Source: DATDMG01 sp036518955 (lineage in GTDB: Bacteria; Actinomycetota; Actinomycetes; Actinomycetales; Kineosporiaceae). Taken from it: a DNA stretch of 26,817 bases. Under the pieces are notes generated by a model that worked only from the letters and a program-made list of their open reading frames with translations, was not told the DNA's origin and did not search any database. The DNA lies in the NCBI GenBank assembly GCA_036518955.1, contig DATDMG010000528.1, positions 1 to 26,817 on the forward strand, read 5' to 3'. Position 1 is the first letter of the stretch, and each line of letters begins with the position of its first letter. This document shows, piece by piece, positions 14,398 through 22,549 of this stretch. The translations under genes and the position numbers were made by a program.

Positions 14398-16419
14398 TCA
14401 GGCGTTCCGCCGGTCGACGGGAACCGTGAACCACACCGCCTTGGCGGTGCCGCGGCTCTCCACCCCCCAGGTCCGGGCCAGGGACTCGATGATGAGCAGG
14501 CCTCGGCCTCCCGGGGCGTCGGCGTCCGGGGCCTGCACGGTCGGCAGCCGCTCGCTGTGATCGAGGACCTCGACCCGGACGTGGTCGAGGTCCAGGAACA
14601 ACCCGAGCTCCAGCTCCCCGCCGGTGTGCAGTACCGAGTTCGTGACGAGCTCGCTCGTCATCAGGGTCGCGTCCGCGGTGACCTCCGGGTGGCCCCATTG
14701 CGCCAGGACGTCGGTGACGAACCGTCGGGCCGCGGCCGGGCTGGCGGGGTCGAGCGGCAGCCTGCGGCGGACGGCGCGGAGCCGGCTCGGCGGCCGTCGG
14801 TCGGCCGGCAGGTACCGCAGGGCCAGGACGGCCAGGTCGTCGGCGACCGGCAGGCCGTCCGCGGCCCGCCGGACCAGCATCTCGACCAGCGCGTCGGAGC
14901 CGTCGTCGGTGTCCCAGGTGCCGGCCCACGCGCGCAGTGCGGCGAGCCCCTCGGGCAGGGCCCGGCTCGCCGTCTCGACCAGGCCGTCGGTGTAGAGCAG
15001 CAGGTACGTGCCCGGGTCGAGGAGCACCGTCGTCTCCTCGAAGACAGCCTGCTCGTGGACGCCCAGCACGATGTTCGACCCGGCCGCGACGTAGTCGGTG
15101 CGGTCGTCCGACCGCACGACCAGCGGCGGCGGATGCCCGGCGAGAACCACCGTCGCGGTGCCCTCGGCCGCGGAGAACTCCAGGTAGCAGCAGGTCACGA
15201 GCTGGACGACGCCGAGCCGAACCAAGAGCCGGTTGAGCCGCGCCATCACGGTCCCGGGGGTGGCCCCCTCGACGGCGTAGGCGCGCAGCGCGCCGCGCAC
15301 CTGGCCCATCACCGCGGCCGCCTCGGCGCTGTGCCCCTCGACGTCGCCGATGACGAGCCCGGTGCGCCCGTCCGGCAGCGCGATCACGTCGTACCAGTCG
15401 CCGCCGACGTCCACGCCGCGGCCCCCCGGCCGGTACCGGGCGGCCACCTGGGCGCCGGCCACGGCCGGCAGGACGGTCGGCAGCAACGTCCGTTGCAGGA
15501 TCGTGGCGATGTCGCGCTGCTGCTCGTAGCGTGCGGCCCGGACGAGCGCGTCGGCGCACTCGGAGGCGAGCGTGTGCAGCAGGTCGGTGCCCTCGGGGCC
15601 GCTCCAGTCGTCGCGGGGCGGTGCGTGACCGCCGTCCGACCGCCAGGCCAGGTACCAACGGCCGCGCACCCGGCCGTGGCTGACCAGCGGGAGCTCCATC
15701 CGGACGGTGGCGTCCGCCCCGGGGTGCAGCAGGACGGCGGTCCCGGCGCTGCGGACGACGTCCGCCTCCTGGCTCCGGGACGTGCAGCCGGGGGCCGGGT
15801 GGCCGACGTGCAGCTCGATGCGGGCGGCGTGGGCGCCGAGGCAGCGCAGGCTCTCCTCCGCCATCACCGCGGCGACCTGCTCGGACGTCGCCGCTTCCGA
15901 CAGCGCGGACGCCATCCGCTGGAGGGCGTTGGCCCGGCGGCGGTCCCGGCGCTCGGCGTGCAGCAGCCGGGTGTGCTCGGCCCGGGCCAGGGCCCGGTCG
16001 CTGATGTCGAGGAGGATGCCGGTGGCCCCGACCGGGGTACCGGCCGTGTCGCGGTGCACCTGACCTCGGGCCAGTAGCCAGCGCGGGCTGCCGTCCGGGG
16101 CGTCGTCCCGGCTCCGGAACTCCAGGTCGAGCACGTCCGTGCCGGCGAGCGCGGCCTCAGCCACGTTCCGGATGCGCGCGAGGTCGTCGGGATGGACGAG
16201 CTGCCGGATCGCCTCGGGGCGTCGCATCGCGAGCACCGGGAAGCCGACCAGTCCGTGAGCCCCGGGGGACCAGACCACCTCTTCGGTGGTCGCGTCCCAC
16301 GTCCACAGTGCGGCCCCTGCCGTCTCGAGCGCGACGTGCATCGGCGGCCGGGCACCGCCTGCTGTCTCTTCGGGGCAGCCGCCCCCCGGGCCGTCCCCGA
16401 CCTCGTTCAGTGCAGTCAT
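14398..16419 (-). CDS. PAS-GAF-SpoIIE phosphatase-HATPase (RsbW-like) multidomain regulator
   Basis: This 673-residue soluble protein combines sensing and partner-switching parts. A PAS domain (about 30-140, ALWTWDATTEEVVWSPGA, ending GILLDISDR) is followed by a GAF-like region (about 165-295). The PP2C/SpoIIE phosphatase (about 300-537) has GGDWYD (339-344), GDVEGH (358-363), LAGHPPP, YTDGLVE and VADDLAVLALR, so the metal-binding Asp are present. A GHKL anti-sigma kinase domain follows (about 545-670): ELVTNSVLHTG (N box), VLDHSERLP and GRGLLIIESLARTWGV. Such proteins dephosphorylate STAS antagonists and also bind them or sigma factors. A TAGTCT -10-like element sits just before the ATG, suggesting a short leader. 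A candidate STAS partner is encoded at 10055-10564; no sigma-B-type gene is nearby. Confidence 0.92.
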   Translation of the reverse strand: MTALNEVGDGPGGGCPEETAGGARPPMHVALETAGAALWTWDATTEEVVWSPGAHGLVGFPVLAMRRPEAIRQLVHPDDLARIRNVAEAALAGTDVLDLEFRSRDDAPDGSPRWLLARGQVHRDTAGTPVGATGILLDISDRALARAEHTRLLHAERRDRRRANALQRMASALSEAATSEQVAAVMAEESLRCLGAHAARIELHVGHPAPGCTSRSQEADVVRSAGTAVLLHPGADATVRMELPLVSHGRVRGRWYLAWRSDGGHAPPRDDWSGPEGTDLLHTLASECADALVRAARYEQQRDIATILQRTLLPTVLPAVAGAQVAARYRPGGRGVDVGGDWYDVIALPDGRTGLVIGDVEGHSAEAAAVMGQVRGALRAYAVEGATPGTVMARLNRLLVRLGVVQLVTCCYLEFSAAEGTATVVLAGHPPPLVVRSDDRTDYVAAGSNIVLGVHEQAVFEETTVLLDPGTYLLLYTDGLVETASRALPEGLAALRAWAGTWDTDDGSDALVEMLVRRAADGLPVADDLAVLALRYLPADRRPPSRLRAVRRRLPLDPASPAAARRFVTDVLAQWGHPEVTADATLMTSELVTNSVLHTGGELELGLFLDLDHVRVEVLDHSERLPTVQAPDADAPGGRGLLIIESLARTWGVESRGTAKAVWFTVPVDRRNA

Positions 16420-16494
16420 CTCGCGACGAGACTAGGCGATCGGGGGCCCGTCGGTTCGGCGCGACGCCCAGGACGAGTCACTTTCTGAAGTGGA

Positions 16495-16523
16495 TCAGTA
16501 GCAATATGAAGTATTGCTACTGA
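16495..16523. repeat. Perfect 12-bp AT-rich inverted repeat with 5-nt loop
   Basis: TCAGTAGCAATA (16495-16506) and TATTGCTACTGA (16512-16523) flank TGAAG. It is the longest perfect palindromic arm pair I saw in the window and is markedly AT-rich. It lies 76 nt upstream of the PAS-GAF-SpoIIE gene start and about 150 nt before the permease remnant. It could be an operator, an attenuator of either transcript, or a remnant of a mobile element; there is no T-tract. Confidence 0.75.
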
Positions 16524-16670
16524 AACCGAGCCAATCCGGCCATTGACCGTCGGTTCCGGTGGAGAAATGGCTGCTCGACCGAGCTTCGGGGTAGACCCTT
16601 CGGCCATTCCGGCCCTACCATCCGGCCACTGATCGGTCTCGTAGCGACCCGAACGGCAGCGTGCCCGACC

Positions 16671-17225
16671 GTGTGCGTAACACGTGCGTGGGCCATCTCG
16701 TTCTCGATCATCTCGATCCTCGCCGGGTGCTTCACCACCTTCGGGCAGGCCTGGAACAACGGCGGCCCGGTGGTCATCTCGATCGGATGGCCGGTCATCG
16801 CGACCCTCATCCTGGTCATTGGCCTGTGCATGGCGGAGTTGGTCTCGGCGTTCCCGACGTCCGGCGGCATCTCCTGGTGGGCCTGCCGGCTCGGTGGGGT
16901 GAAGGCCGGCTACTGCACCGGGTGGCTCGACCTGATCGGGCTCGTCGCGATCGTCGCCTCGGTCGTCTGCGGGGCGGCGAGTTTCCTGAACGTGCTGATC
17001 GGCTCGTTCTCGAGCGGGTCCGCCGGCGGGTTCCTCGGCGGCGATTACCTGTACCAGCGGTTCTTCTGGTTCGTGGTGCTGATGGTGGTCGTCACCCTGG
17101 TCAACATCTTCAGCTCGCACCTGCTCGCTGTGATGAACAATGTGTCGGTGTGGTGGCATGTGATCGGCGCCGCGTCAGCAGTGCGGAGGAGATCGCACTG
17201 GACCACCACCACCAGGGGTTCCTGA
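16671..17225 (+). pseudogene. Truncated APC-family amino-acid permease remnant
   Basis: The frame from GTG 16671 encodes 184 residues, whereas APC permeases have about 500. The region ISFSIISILAGCFTTFGQAWNN, GLCMAELVSAFPTSGGISWWACRLGG and WLDLIGLVAIVASVVCGAASFLN resembles the first third of GABA-permease-like transporters, ending with NNVSVWWHVIGA near 17171. The usual N-terminal start before the first helix is missing (conserved text begins abruptly after VTRAW), and the remaining eight or so helices are absent. After 17171 this frame becomes unrelated; the +1 frame gives SSAEEIALDHHHQGFL and a stop at 17243-17245, which may be the old C-terminal tail joined by an internal deletion and frameshift. 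No clear ribosome site is seen. A functional transporter is not expected. Confidence 0.75.
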
Positions 17226-17274
17226 CCGGCGAGCACGGGAGCTGATCAGCCCGCGGCCGCCGTCAGGAGGTACC

Positions 17275-17311
17275 GAACCCCGCGGTCACGCAGTCCGTGA
17301 TCGCGGGGTTC
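17275..17311. terminator. Strong 16-bp hairpin
   Basis: GAACCCCGCGGTCACG (17275-17290) pairs with CGTGATCGCGGGGTTC (17296-17311) around CAGTC, with one G-T wobble. It stands 30 nt after the last stop of the permease remnant, as expected for its former terminator, though no T-tract follows, which is common in actinobacteria. The 238 nt from here to the DUF1918 gene hold no gene that I can support. Confidence 0.65.
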
Positions 17312-17549
17312 GCCCGTCCGGACGCGGCAGGGCCGCGGTCGCCGGCGAGCGGCCGGCACTCTCGTTGGTGGGGACGAGGGAGCTCCAGTACGGTTCGAGA
17401 GGCTCAGGGCACGGCGGTGCGGCGGTGAGGATTCAGCACTGCGCAGGTCGATGGTCCCGCACCCGCCGGCGCTGGGCGGACCACTCTGGGGAACAGGATC
17501 AACGGTCGGCGGAGCCGTCGGCCGGAAAGGTCGGGAAGGTGAGGCAGAG

Positions 17550-17738
17550 ATGAAAGCCGTTGTGGGAGACCGGCTGGTGATCAACGCCACGCACGTGGAC
17601 GGCCCAGTCCGGGACGGCGAGGTCGTCGAGGTCCGCGGCAAGGACGGCGAGCCGCCCTACCTGGTCCGGTGGTCGGACGGCCACGAGGGCTTGGTCTTCC
17701 CGGGGCCTGACGCCGTCGTCCGGCATGGGGAGGCCTGA
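17550..17738 (+). CDS. DUF1918 small protein
   Basis: The 62-residue product matches the DUF1918 family of small actinobacterial SH3-like proteins: MKAVVGDRLVI at the start, then GEVVEVRGKDGEPPYLVRW and SDGHEGLVFPGPDAVV. Family members often occur near stress genes, but the biochemical role is unknown. I chose ATG 17550, preceded by GGTGAGG; the open frame extends upstream by 33 codons without family similarity. It is a single-gene unit; a hairpin follows at once. Confidence 0.88.
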   Translation: MKAVVGDRLVINATHVDGPVRDGEVVEVRGKDGEPPYLVRWSDGHEGLVFPGPDAVVRHGEA

Positions 17739-17770
17739 CCCGCGCCCGGCGCGGGAGGCCTGACGCCGTC
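17704..17770. repeat. 14-nt direct repeats bracketing the gene end
   Basis: GGCCTGACGCCGTC occurs at 17704-17717 inside the DUF1918 gene and again at 17757-17770 after the hairpin, with a partial copy (AGGCCTGAC) at 17731. This looks like a partial duplication of the gene's 3' end. Confidence 0.6.
17739..17755. terminator. Hairpin directly after DUF1918 stop
   Basis: CCCGCGC and GCGCGGG flank CCG, a perfect 7-bp GC stem starting at the base after the stop codon, in the gap between two convergent genes. It is a likely terminator. Confidence 0.55.
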
Positions 17771-17819
17771 ACCCGCACACCCGCCGCGGGCGCGGCGAGC
17801 TGCCGGCTGCGTCCCGCCC

Positions 17820-19115
17820 TCAGCTGTGCACATCAGCCGCCGGAAACGGCGGCCGCTCGTCGAACCGCAGAGACGCCCTGCCTGCCGCCCGCCAGGCGAG
17901 CGCCACCACGTCCCGGTCGGCCGGATCGACGAGATTGCCCATCACCCGGAGCGCGACCTTCATCAGCGGGCGGGAGCGCATGCCCACCGGCCCGGCCTTC
18001 GACAGCAGGCCGGGCACGGTGAGCAGGCCCGCGAGCCGACGGGCGATCGAGAACGCCTCGCCGTAGTGACGGCGCAAGGTGGCGGGCCACGCCGTCGTCA
18101 GGTCCAGGCCGCCGTGGGCGGACGGCCGGTCGCCCGCCAGCACCGCGGCCACCAGCCGCCCGGTCTCCAGCCCGTAGTCGATCCCCTCGCCGTTGAGCGG
18201 GTTGACGCAGCCGGCCGCGTCGCCGACCAGGGCCCAGTTCCGTCCCGCGATCCCCGAGACCGCGCCACCCATCGGCAGCAGCGCGGACGACGGCGCCCGC
18301 ACCTCGCCGTCCAGCTCCCAGTCCTTCCGCTGCTGCGCGACGTAGTGCGCCAGCAGTGTGCGCAGGTTCACGTCGGCCGGCCGGCTCTCGGTCGCCAGGG
18401 TGCCCACGCCGATGTTCACCTCGCCCCCGGACAGCGGGAACACCCAGCCGTACCCGGACAGCAGTTCGCCGGCGTCGCCGCGCAGCTCAAGGTGCGAGGA
18501 GATCCACGGATCGTCGGCCCGGCCCGATCTGACGTAGCCCCGGGCCGCCACCCCGTACGCGGTGTCCCGGTGCCAGCGCCGGCCGAGCAGGCGCCCGAGC
18601 TGCGAGCGGGCGCCGTCCGCGACGACCAGCCGGCGGCAGGCGATGGTGTGCCGGGCGCCGTCCCGGGTCGCCACGACCACGCCGCTCACCCGGTCGCCGT
18701 CCCGTTCGACGTCGACCGCGCGGGCGCTCTGCAGGCCGACCGCGCCCCAGGCGAGCGCCACGTCGCGGACGGCGGTGTCGAGTTCGGCGCGCGACACGGC
18801 GGCACCGCGGGCCGGTAGCCGACCGTCGGGCCAGGGCAGGTACAGCTCCTGTCCGAAGCCGCTGGCGCGCAACCCCCGGTTGCCGGCCCGGCCGTCGAGC
18901 CAGTCCCGCAGGCCGAGCAGGTGCAACTCCTTGACGGCGCGGGGGGTGAGGCCGTCGCCGCACGTCTTGTCGCGAGGAAACGTCTGCGCGTCGGCCAGCA
19001 CGACGTCGAGTCCCGACCGGGCCGCCCACGCGGCGGCCGACGCACCAGCCGGTCCGGCGCCGATCACGAGCACGTCGGTCCTTCGGGGCGCGGGCGCGCT
19101 GGGCACACGGGTCAC
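17820..19115 (-). CDS. Geranylgeranyl reductase family FAD-dependent oxidoreductase (menaquinone reductase MenJ-like)
   Basis: The 431-residue flavoprotein is predicted to reduce isoprenoid double bonds, most likely in the menaquinone side chain, as MenJ does in mycobacteria. It has an N-terminal FAD-binding motif VLVIGAGPAGASAA (glycines about 19-24), CGDGLTPRAVKEL (about 52-64) typical of the family, GYGWVFPLSGGEVNIGVG, and the second FAD motif LVGDAAGCVNPLNGEGIDYGLETG. The C-terminus has a short hydrophobic stretch (ARRLAGLLTVPGLLSKAG) that may touch the membrane. I prefer GTG 19115, with GGGGAC upstream; the open frame runs much further but lacks similarity. It diverges from the HAD/GH65 pair with a 100-nt gap. 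No menaquinone synthesis gene is adjacent. Confidence 0.87.
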   Translation of the reverse strand: MTRVPSAPAPRRTDVLVIGAGPAGASAAAWAARSGLDVVLADAQTFPRDKTCGDGLTPRAVKELHLLGLRDWLDGRAGNRGLRASGFGQELYLPWPDGRLPARGAAVSRAELDTAVRDVALAWGAVGLQSARAVDVERDGDRVSGVVVATRDGARHTIACRRLVVADGARSQLGRLLGRRWHRDTAYGVAARGYVRSGRADDPWISSHLELRGDAGELLSGYGWVFPLSGGEVNIGVGTLATESRPADVNLRTLLAHYVAQQRKDWELDGEVRAPSSALLPMGGAVSGIAGRNWALVGDAAGCVNPLNGEGIDYGLETGRLVAAVLAGDRPSAHGGLDLTTAWPATLRRHYGEAFSIARRLAGLLTVPGLLSKAGPVGMRSRPLMKVALRVMGNLVDPADRDVVALAWRAAGRASLRFDERPPFPAADVHS

Positions 19116-19215
19116 CCCATGAGTGTCCCCGGTGTGCCGGAGGCCCCCAACGTAGGGGTCGTCACGATGACGATCCCGAGGCGCGCGAGCGGGCTGATGG
19201 TGGTGTGCTGGCGAG

Positions 19216-20028
19216 GTGGCGACTGACTTCACCGATTCCTGGAGGCCGGCCGGCCTGCTGCGGGCCGGTCTCTTCGACCTGGACGGCGTGATCACCCGGA
19301 CGGCGGTCGTGCACGCTGCCGCGTGGAAGCAGATGTTCGACACCTTCCTCACCGGGTACGCCGAGCGCACCGGCCGCCCGCAGCCCCCGTTCACCGACAG
19401 CGACTACGCCCGGTACGTGGACGGCCGCCCGCGGTTCGACGGGGTGCGCACGTTCCTCGCCTCGCGCGGGATCGAGCTGCCGGAGGGCAGTGCGGCGGAC
19501 CCCGTCGGCTCACCGACCGTGCAAGGCCTCGGCAACGCCAAGAACGAGCTGGTCCTGGCCAGGATCCGGGACGAGGGGGTGGAAGTGTACCCCGGCTCGG
19601 TCACCTTCCTGCGTGCGGTCCGGGCGGCCGGCCTGCGCACCGCCGTGGTGTCCTCGAGCGCCAACACGCTCGACGTGTTGCGCGCGGCCGCCCTCGAGGA
19701 TCTCTTCGACGCCCGGGTCGACGGCGTGTTCGCCGCCCGGCGCCGGCTCGCCGGTAAGCCCGCCCCCGACACGTTCCTGGCCGGGGCGGCGGAACTCGGC
19801 TGCACGGCGGGCGAGGCCGCCGTCTTCGAGGACGCCCTCGCCGGGGTCGAGGCGGGCCGGGCGGGTGGGTTCGGGCTCGTCGTCGGCATCGACCGGGGCG
19901 ACCCCGGCGACGACCGGCACGGTCGCGACCTGCGCGAGCACGGTGCGGACGTCGTCGTCCGCGACCTGGCTGAGCTGGACGTCCGGGCGCTCGTCAGCAT
20001 CCGGGGCCGGCAGGGGGCGAGGTCATGA
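19216..20028 (+). CDS. Beta-phosphoglucomutase-like HAD-family protein
   Basis: This 270-residue HAD-superfamily protein would convert the beta-glucose 1-phosphate released by the adjacent GH65 enzyme to glucose 6-phosphate, or act as a sugar phosphatase. The nucleophile motif is GLFDLDGVITRTA (D21, D23); a helical cap follows with VDGRPRFDGVRTFLASRGI and GLGNAKNELV; motif II is VVSSSANT, the conserved Lys is in LAGKPAPDTFL, and the acidic motif is FEDALAGVEAG. The GTG at 19216 has only a weak ribosome site. Its stop overlaps the ATG of the GH65 gene by ATGA. A HAD/GH65 pair is also known in mycobacteria (Rv3400-Rv3401), where the same order holds. Confidence 0.9.
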   Translation: MATDFTDSWRPAGLLRAGLFDLDGVITRTAVVHAAAWKQMFDTFLTGYAERTGRPQPPFTDSDYARYVDGRPRFDGVRTFLASRGIELPEGSAADPVGSPTVQGLGNAKNELVLARIRDEGVEVYPGSVTFLRAVRAAGLRTAVVSSSANTLDVLRAAALEDLFDARVDGVFAARRRLAGKPAPDTFLAGAAELGCTAGEAAVFEDALAGVEAGRAGGFGLVVGIDRGDPGDDRHGRDLREHGADVVVRDLAELDVRALVSIRGRQGARS

Positions 20029-22505
20029 GCACCGGGCCGATCAGCCTGCACTGGCTGCACCCGCCGGGCCGGCGGGCGCCGAGCCAGCAGGTGGCGGGGC
20101 CGGGACTCACCGGCGGCAGCGGTGAGCCGCCCGCCGAGAACCCGTTCGAGGTCGAGCCCTGGGCGGTCACCGAGTGCGGGCTGCACCTCAACGTCCTGGC
20201 CCGCACCGAGTCGGTGTTCGCGCTGTCGAACGGGCATGTCGGGCTGCGCGGCAACCTCGACGAGGGGGAGCCGCACGTCTTGCCGGGCACGTACCTCAAC
20301 TCCGTCTACGAGCGCCGCCCGCTGCCCTACGCCGAGGCGGGTTACGGCTACCCGGAATCCGGGCAGACCGTCATCGACGTGACCAACGGCAAGATCATCC
20401 GGTTGCTGGTGGACGACGAACCGTTCGACGTCCGGTACGGCACCCTGTACCGGCACGACCGCACCCTGGACCTGCGCGCCGGCACGCTCACCCGAAGCGT
20501 GCGCTGGCGGACGCCGGCGGAGCGGGTCGTCGAGGTGACCACGACCCGGCTGGTGTCGCTCACCCACCGGTCGATCGTGGCGATCTGCTACGAGGTGACG
20601 CCGGTCGACGGCCCCGCTCGCGTCGTCCTGCAGTCCGAACTGGTCGCGAACGAGGACCTGCCGGTGGCGAGCGGGGACCCGCGGGTCTCCGCGGTGCTCG
20701 CGTCACCGCTCGAGCCGATCGAGCACGACGCCCGCGACCTGCGCGTCCAGTTGCTGCACCGGACCCGCAGCAGCGGCGTCGGGGTGGCCGCCGCCGCCGA
20801 CCACATCGTCGAGGTGCCGGACGGCGTGCACGTCGTGACGGCGTCCGAGGCGCGACCGGACTGGGCCCGGGTCACCGTGTCCGCCGCGCTGCCGGAGGGC
20901 CGGACGCTGCGGCTCATCAAGTTCATCAGCTACGGCTGGTCGTCGTTGCGCTCCACGCCCGCGCTGCGCGACCAGGCGCCCGCGGGGCTGACCGGAGCCC
21001 TGCTCACCGGGTGGGACGGGCTGCTCGCCGACCAGCGGGGCTACCTCGAGGAGTTCTGGGCGGGGGCCGACGTCCAGGTGGACGGCGACCCGGAGCTGCA
21101 GCAGGCGGTCCGGTTCGCGCTGTTCCACGTGCTGCAGTCGGGGGCCCGCGCCGAGGAACGGCCGATCGCGGCCAAGGGGCTCACCGGGCCGGGCTACGAC
21201 GGGCACTGCTTCTGGGACACCGAGACGTTCGTGCTGCCGGTGCTCGTGCACACCTGGCCGTCGGCCGCCGCCGACGCGCTCCGCTGGCGGCACCGCACCC
21301 TCGGAGCCGCCCGGCGGCGTGCCGAGCAGTTGGGCCTGGCGGGCGCGGCGTTCCCGTGGCGGACGATCACCGGCGAGGAGTGCTCCGGGTACTGGCCCGC
21401 CGGGACGGCGGCCTTCCACATCAACGCGGACATCGCCGACGCCGTCACCCGCTACCTGGACGCCACCCAGGACCAGGAGTTCGAATCCGAGATCGCGCTC
21501 GAGCTGCTGGTCGAGACGGCTCGGCTGTGGCTCAGCCTCGGCCACCTGGACCTGTTCGGACGCTGGCGCATCGACGGCGTCACCGGCCCGGACGAGTACT
21601 CGGCGGTCGCCGACTGCAACGTCTACACCAGCCTGATGGCGGAGCGGAACCTCCGCACGGCGGCCGCGCACGCCAGCCGGTTGCCGGAGCGCGCGGCGGA
21701 GCTGGGCGTCACGGTCGAGGAGATCGACGCCTGGCGGAAGACGGCGGCCGCCGTGTACGTGCCGTACGACGAGGTGCTCCGGGTGCACGAGCAGTCCGAA
21801 GGGTTCACCCGGCACGCCCGGTGGGACTTCGAGAACACGCCGCCCGAGCAGTACCCGCTGCTGCTGCACTACCCGTACTTCGACCTGTATCGCCGGCAGG
21901 TGATCAAGCAGGCCGACCTGGTGCTCGCCATGCAGCTGCGGGGCGACGCGTTCACGCCGGACCAGAAGGCCCGGAACTTCGCCTACTACGAGCAGTTCAC
22001 GGTGCGGGACTCGTCGCTGTCCGCCTGCACGCAAGCGGTGATCGCGGCCGAGGTGGGCTGTCTGGACCTGGCCTACGCCTACACCGCCGAGGCCGCCTTC
22101 ATGGACCTGCACGACCTCGAGCACAACACCGGCGACGGGCTCCACATCGCCTCCCTGGCGGGCGCCTGGACGGCGCTGATCGCTGGGTTCGGTGGGATGC
22201 GTGACCATGACGGCGTCCTGATCTTCGCGCCCCGGCTGCCGGAGGGCCTCACCGGACTGGCGTTCACGATCCGTCACCGTGGACGGCGGTTGAAGGTGCA
22301 GACGGACGGCGAATCGGCGACGTACACGCTGCGCGACCACGGGCCGAGCCTGGAGATCATCCACCACGGCGAGCCGCTCACCCTGGAGGCCGGGACGCCG
22401 GTGCGCCGTCCGGTGCCCGAGCCTCCGGTCGCGCCGCTGGTACGCCAGCCTCCGGGCCGGGCGCCACGGCCGCGGCGGGGGAACGGTGAGCGGCGGGCAC
22501 TCTGA
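20025..22505 (+). CDS. Glycoside hydrolase family 65 disaccharide phosphorylase/hydrolase
   Basis: The 826-residue enzyme belongs to GH65, which cleaves alpha-linked disaccharides (maltose, trehalose, kojibiose), usually by phosphorolysis to beta-glucose 1-phosphate. The beta-sandwich N-domain has ESVFALSNGHVGLRGNLDEG and LPGTYLNSVYERRPLPYAEA; the (alpha/alpha)6 barrel has GYDGHCFWDTE, the catalytic acid E524 in TGPDEYS, KQADLVLAM (about 628-636) and RDSSLSACTQAV (from 661). It resembles mycobacterial Rv3401 closely across its length. About 40 extra N-terminal residues (Pro/Gly-rich) precede the usual start near FEVEPWAV, and a Pro/Arg-rich tail ends it. The ATG overlaps the HAD stop. Whether it is a phosphorylase or a trehalase-like hydrolase cannot be settled from sequence. 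Confidence 0.93.
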   Translation: MSTGPISLHWLHPPGRRAPSQQVAGPGLTGGSGEPPAENPFEVEPWAVTECGLHLNVLARTESVFALSNGHVGLRGNLDEGEPHVLPGTYLNSVYERRPLPYAEAGYGYPESGQTVIDVTNGKIIRLLVDDEPFDVRYGTLYRHDRTLDLRAGTLTRSVRWRTPAERVVEVTTTRLVSLTHRSIVAICYEVTPVDGPARVVLQSELVANEDLPVASGDPRVSAVLASPLEPIEHDARDLRVQLLHRTRSSGVGVAAAADHIVEVPDGVHVVTASEARPDWARVTVSAALPEGRTLRLIKFISYGWSSLRSTPALRDQAPAGLTGALLTGWDGLLADQRGYLEEFWAGADVQVDGDPELQQAVRFALFHVLQSGARAEERPIAAKGLTGPGYDGHCFWDTETFVLPVLVHTWPSAAADALRWRHRTLGAARRRAEQLGLAGAAFPWRTITGEECSGYWPAGTAAFHINADIADAVTRYLDATQDQEFESEIALELLVETARLWLSLGHLDLFGRWRIDGVTGPDEYSAVADCNVYTSLMAERNLRTAAAHASRLPERAAELGVTVEEIDAWRKTAAAVYVPYDEVLRVHEQSEGFTRHARWDFENTPPEQYPLLLHYPYFDLYRRQVIKQADLVLAMQLRGDAFTPDQKARNFAYYEQFTVRDSSLSACTQAVIAAEVGCLDLAYAYTAEAAFMDLHDLEHNTGDGLHIASLAGAWTALIAGFGGMRDHDGVLIFAPRLPEGLTGLAFTIRHRGRRLKVQTDGESATYTLRDHGPSLEIIHHGEPLTLEAGTPVRRPVPEPPVAPLVRQPPGRAPRPRRGNGERRAL

Positions 22506-22530
22506 CCGTCGCCCGGTGGCCGGGGGACGG
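22506..22530. terminator. Interrupted hairpin between convergent genes
   Basis: CCGTC-G-CCCGG and CCGGG-G-GACGG pair around TGG, giving two 5-bp stems with one G-G mismatch, directly after the GH65 stop and 20 nt before the stop of the PHP gene. It can serve both convergent transcripts. Confidence 0.5.
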
Positions 22531-22549
22531 AGTCACCGCTGCCCGATGG

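Noticed and set aside
14314..16077. Long + frame opposite the PAS-GAF-SpoIIE gene
   Set aside because: Antisense shadow typical of GC-rich DNA with low-complexity composition; the minus strand has all domain motifs.
16416..17159. 247-codon minus frame across the permease remnant
   Set aside because: Asp/Arg/Gln/His-rich antisense shadow of the permease frame with no motif.
17390..17410. GGTTCGAGA resembling a tRNA T-loop
   Set aside because: No matching T-stem, anticodon arm or acceptor stem can be formed around it.
20174..22204. 676-codon + frame inside the GH65 gene
   Set aside because: Arg/Gly/Ala-rich shadow; the GH65 frame has full-length family similarity.
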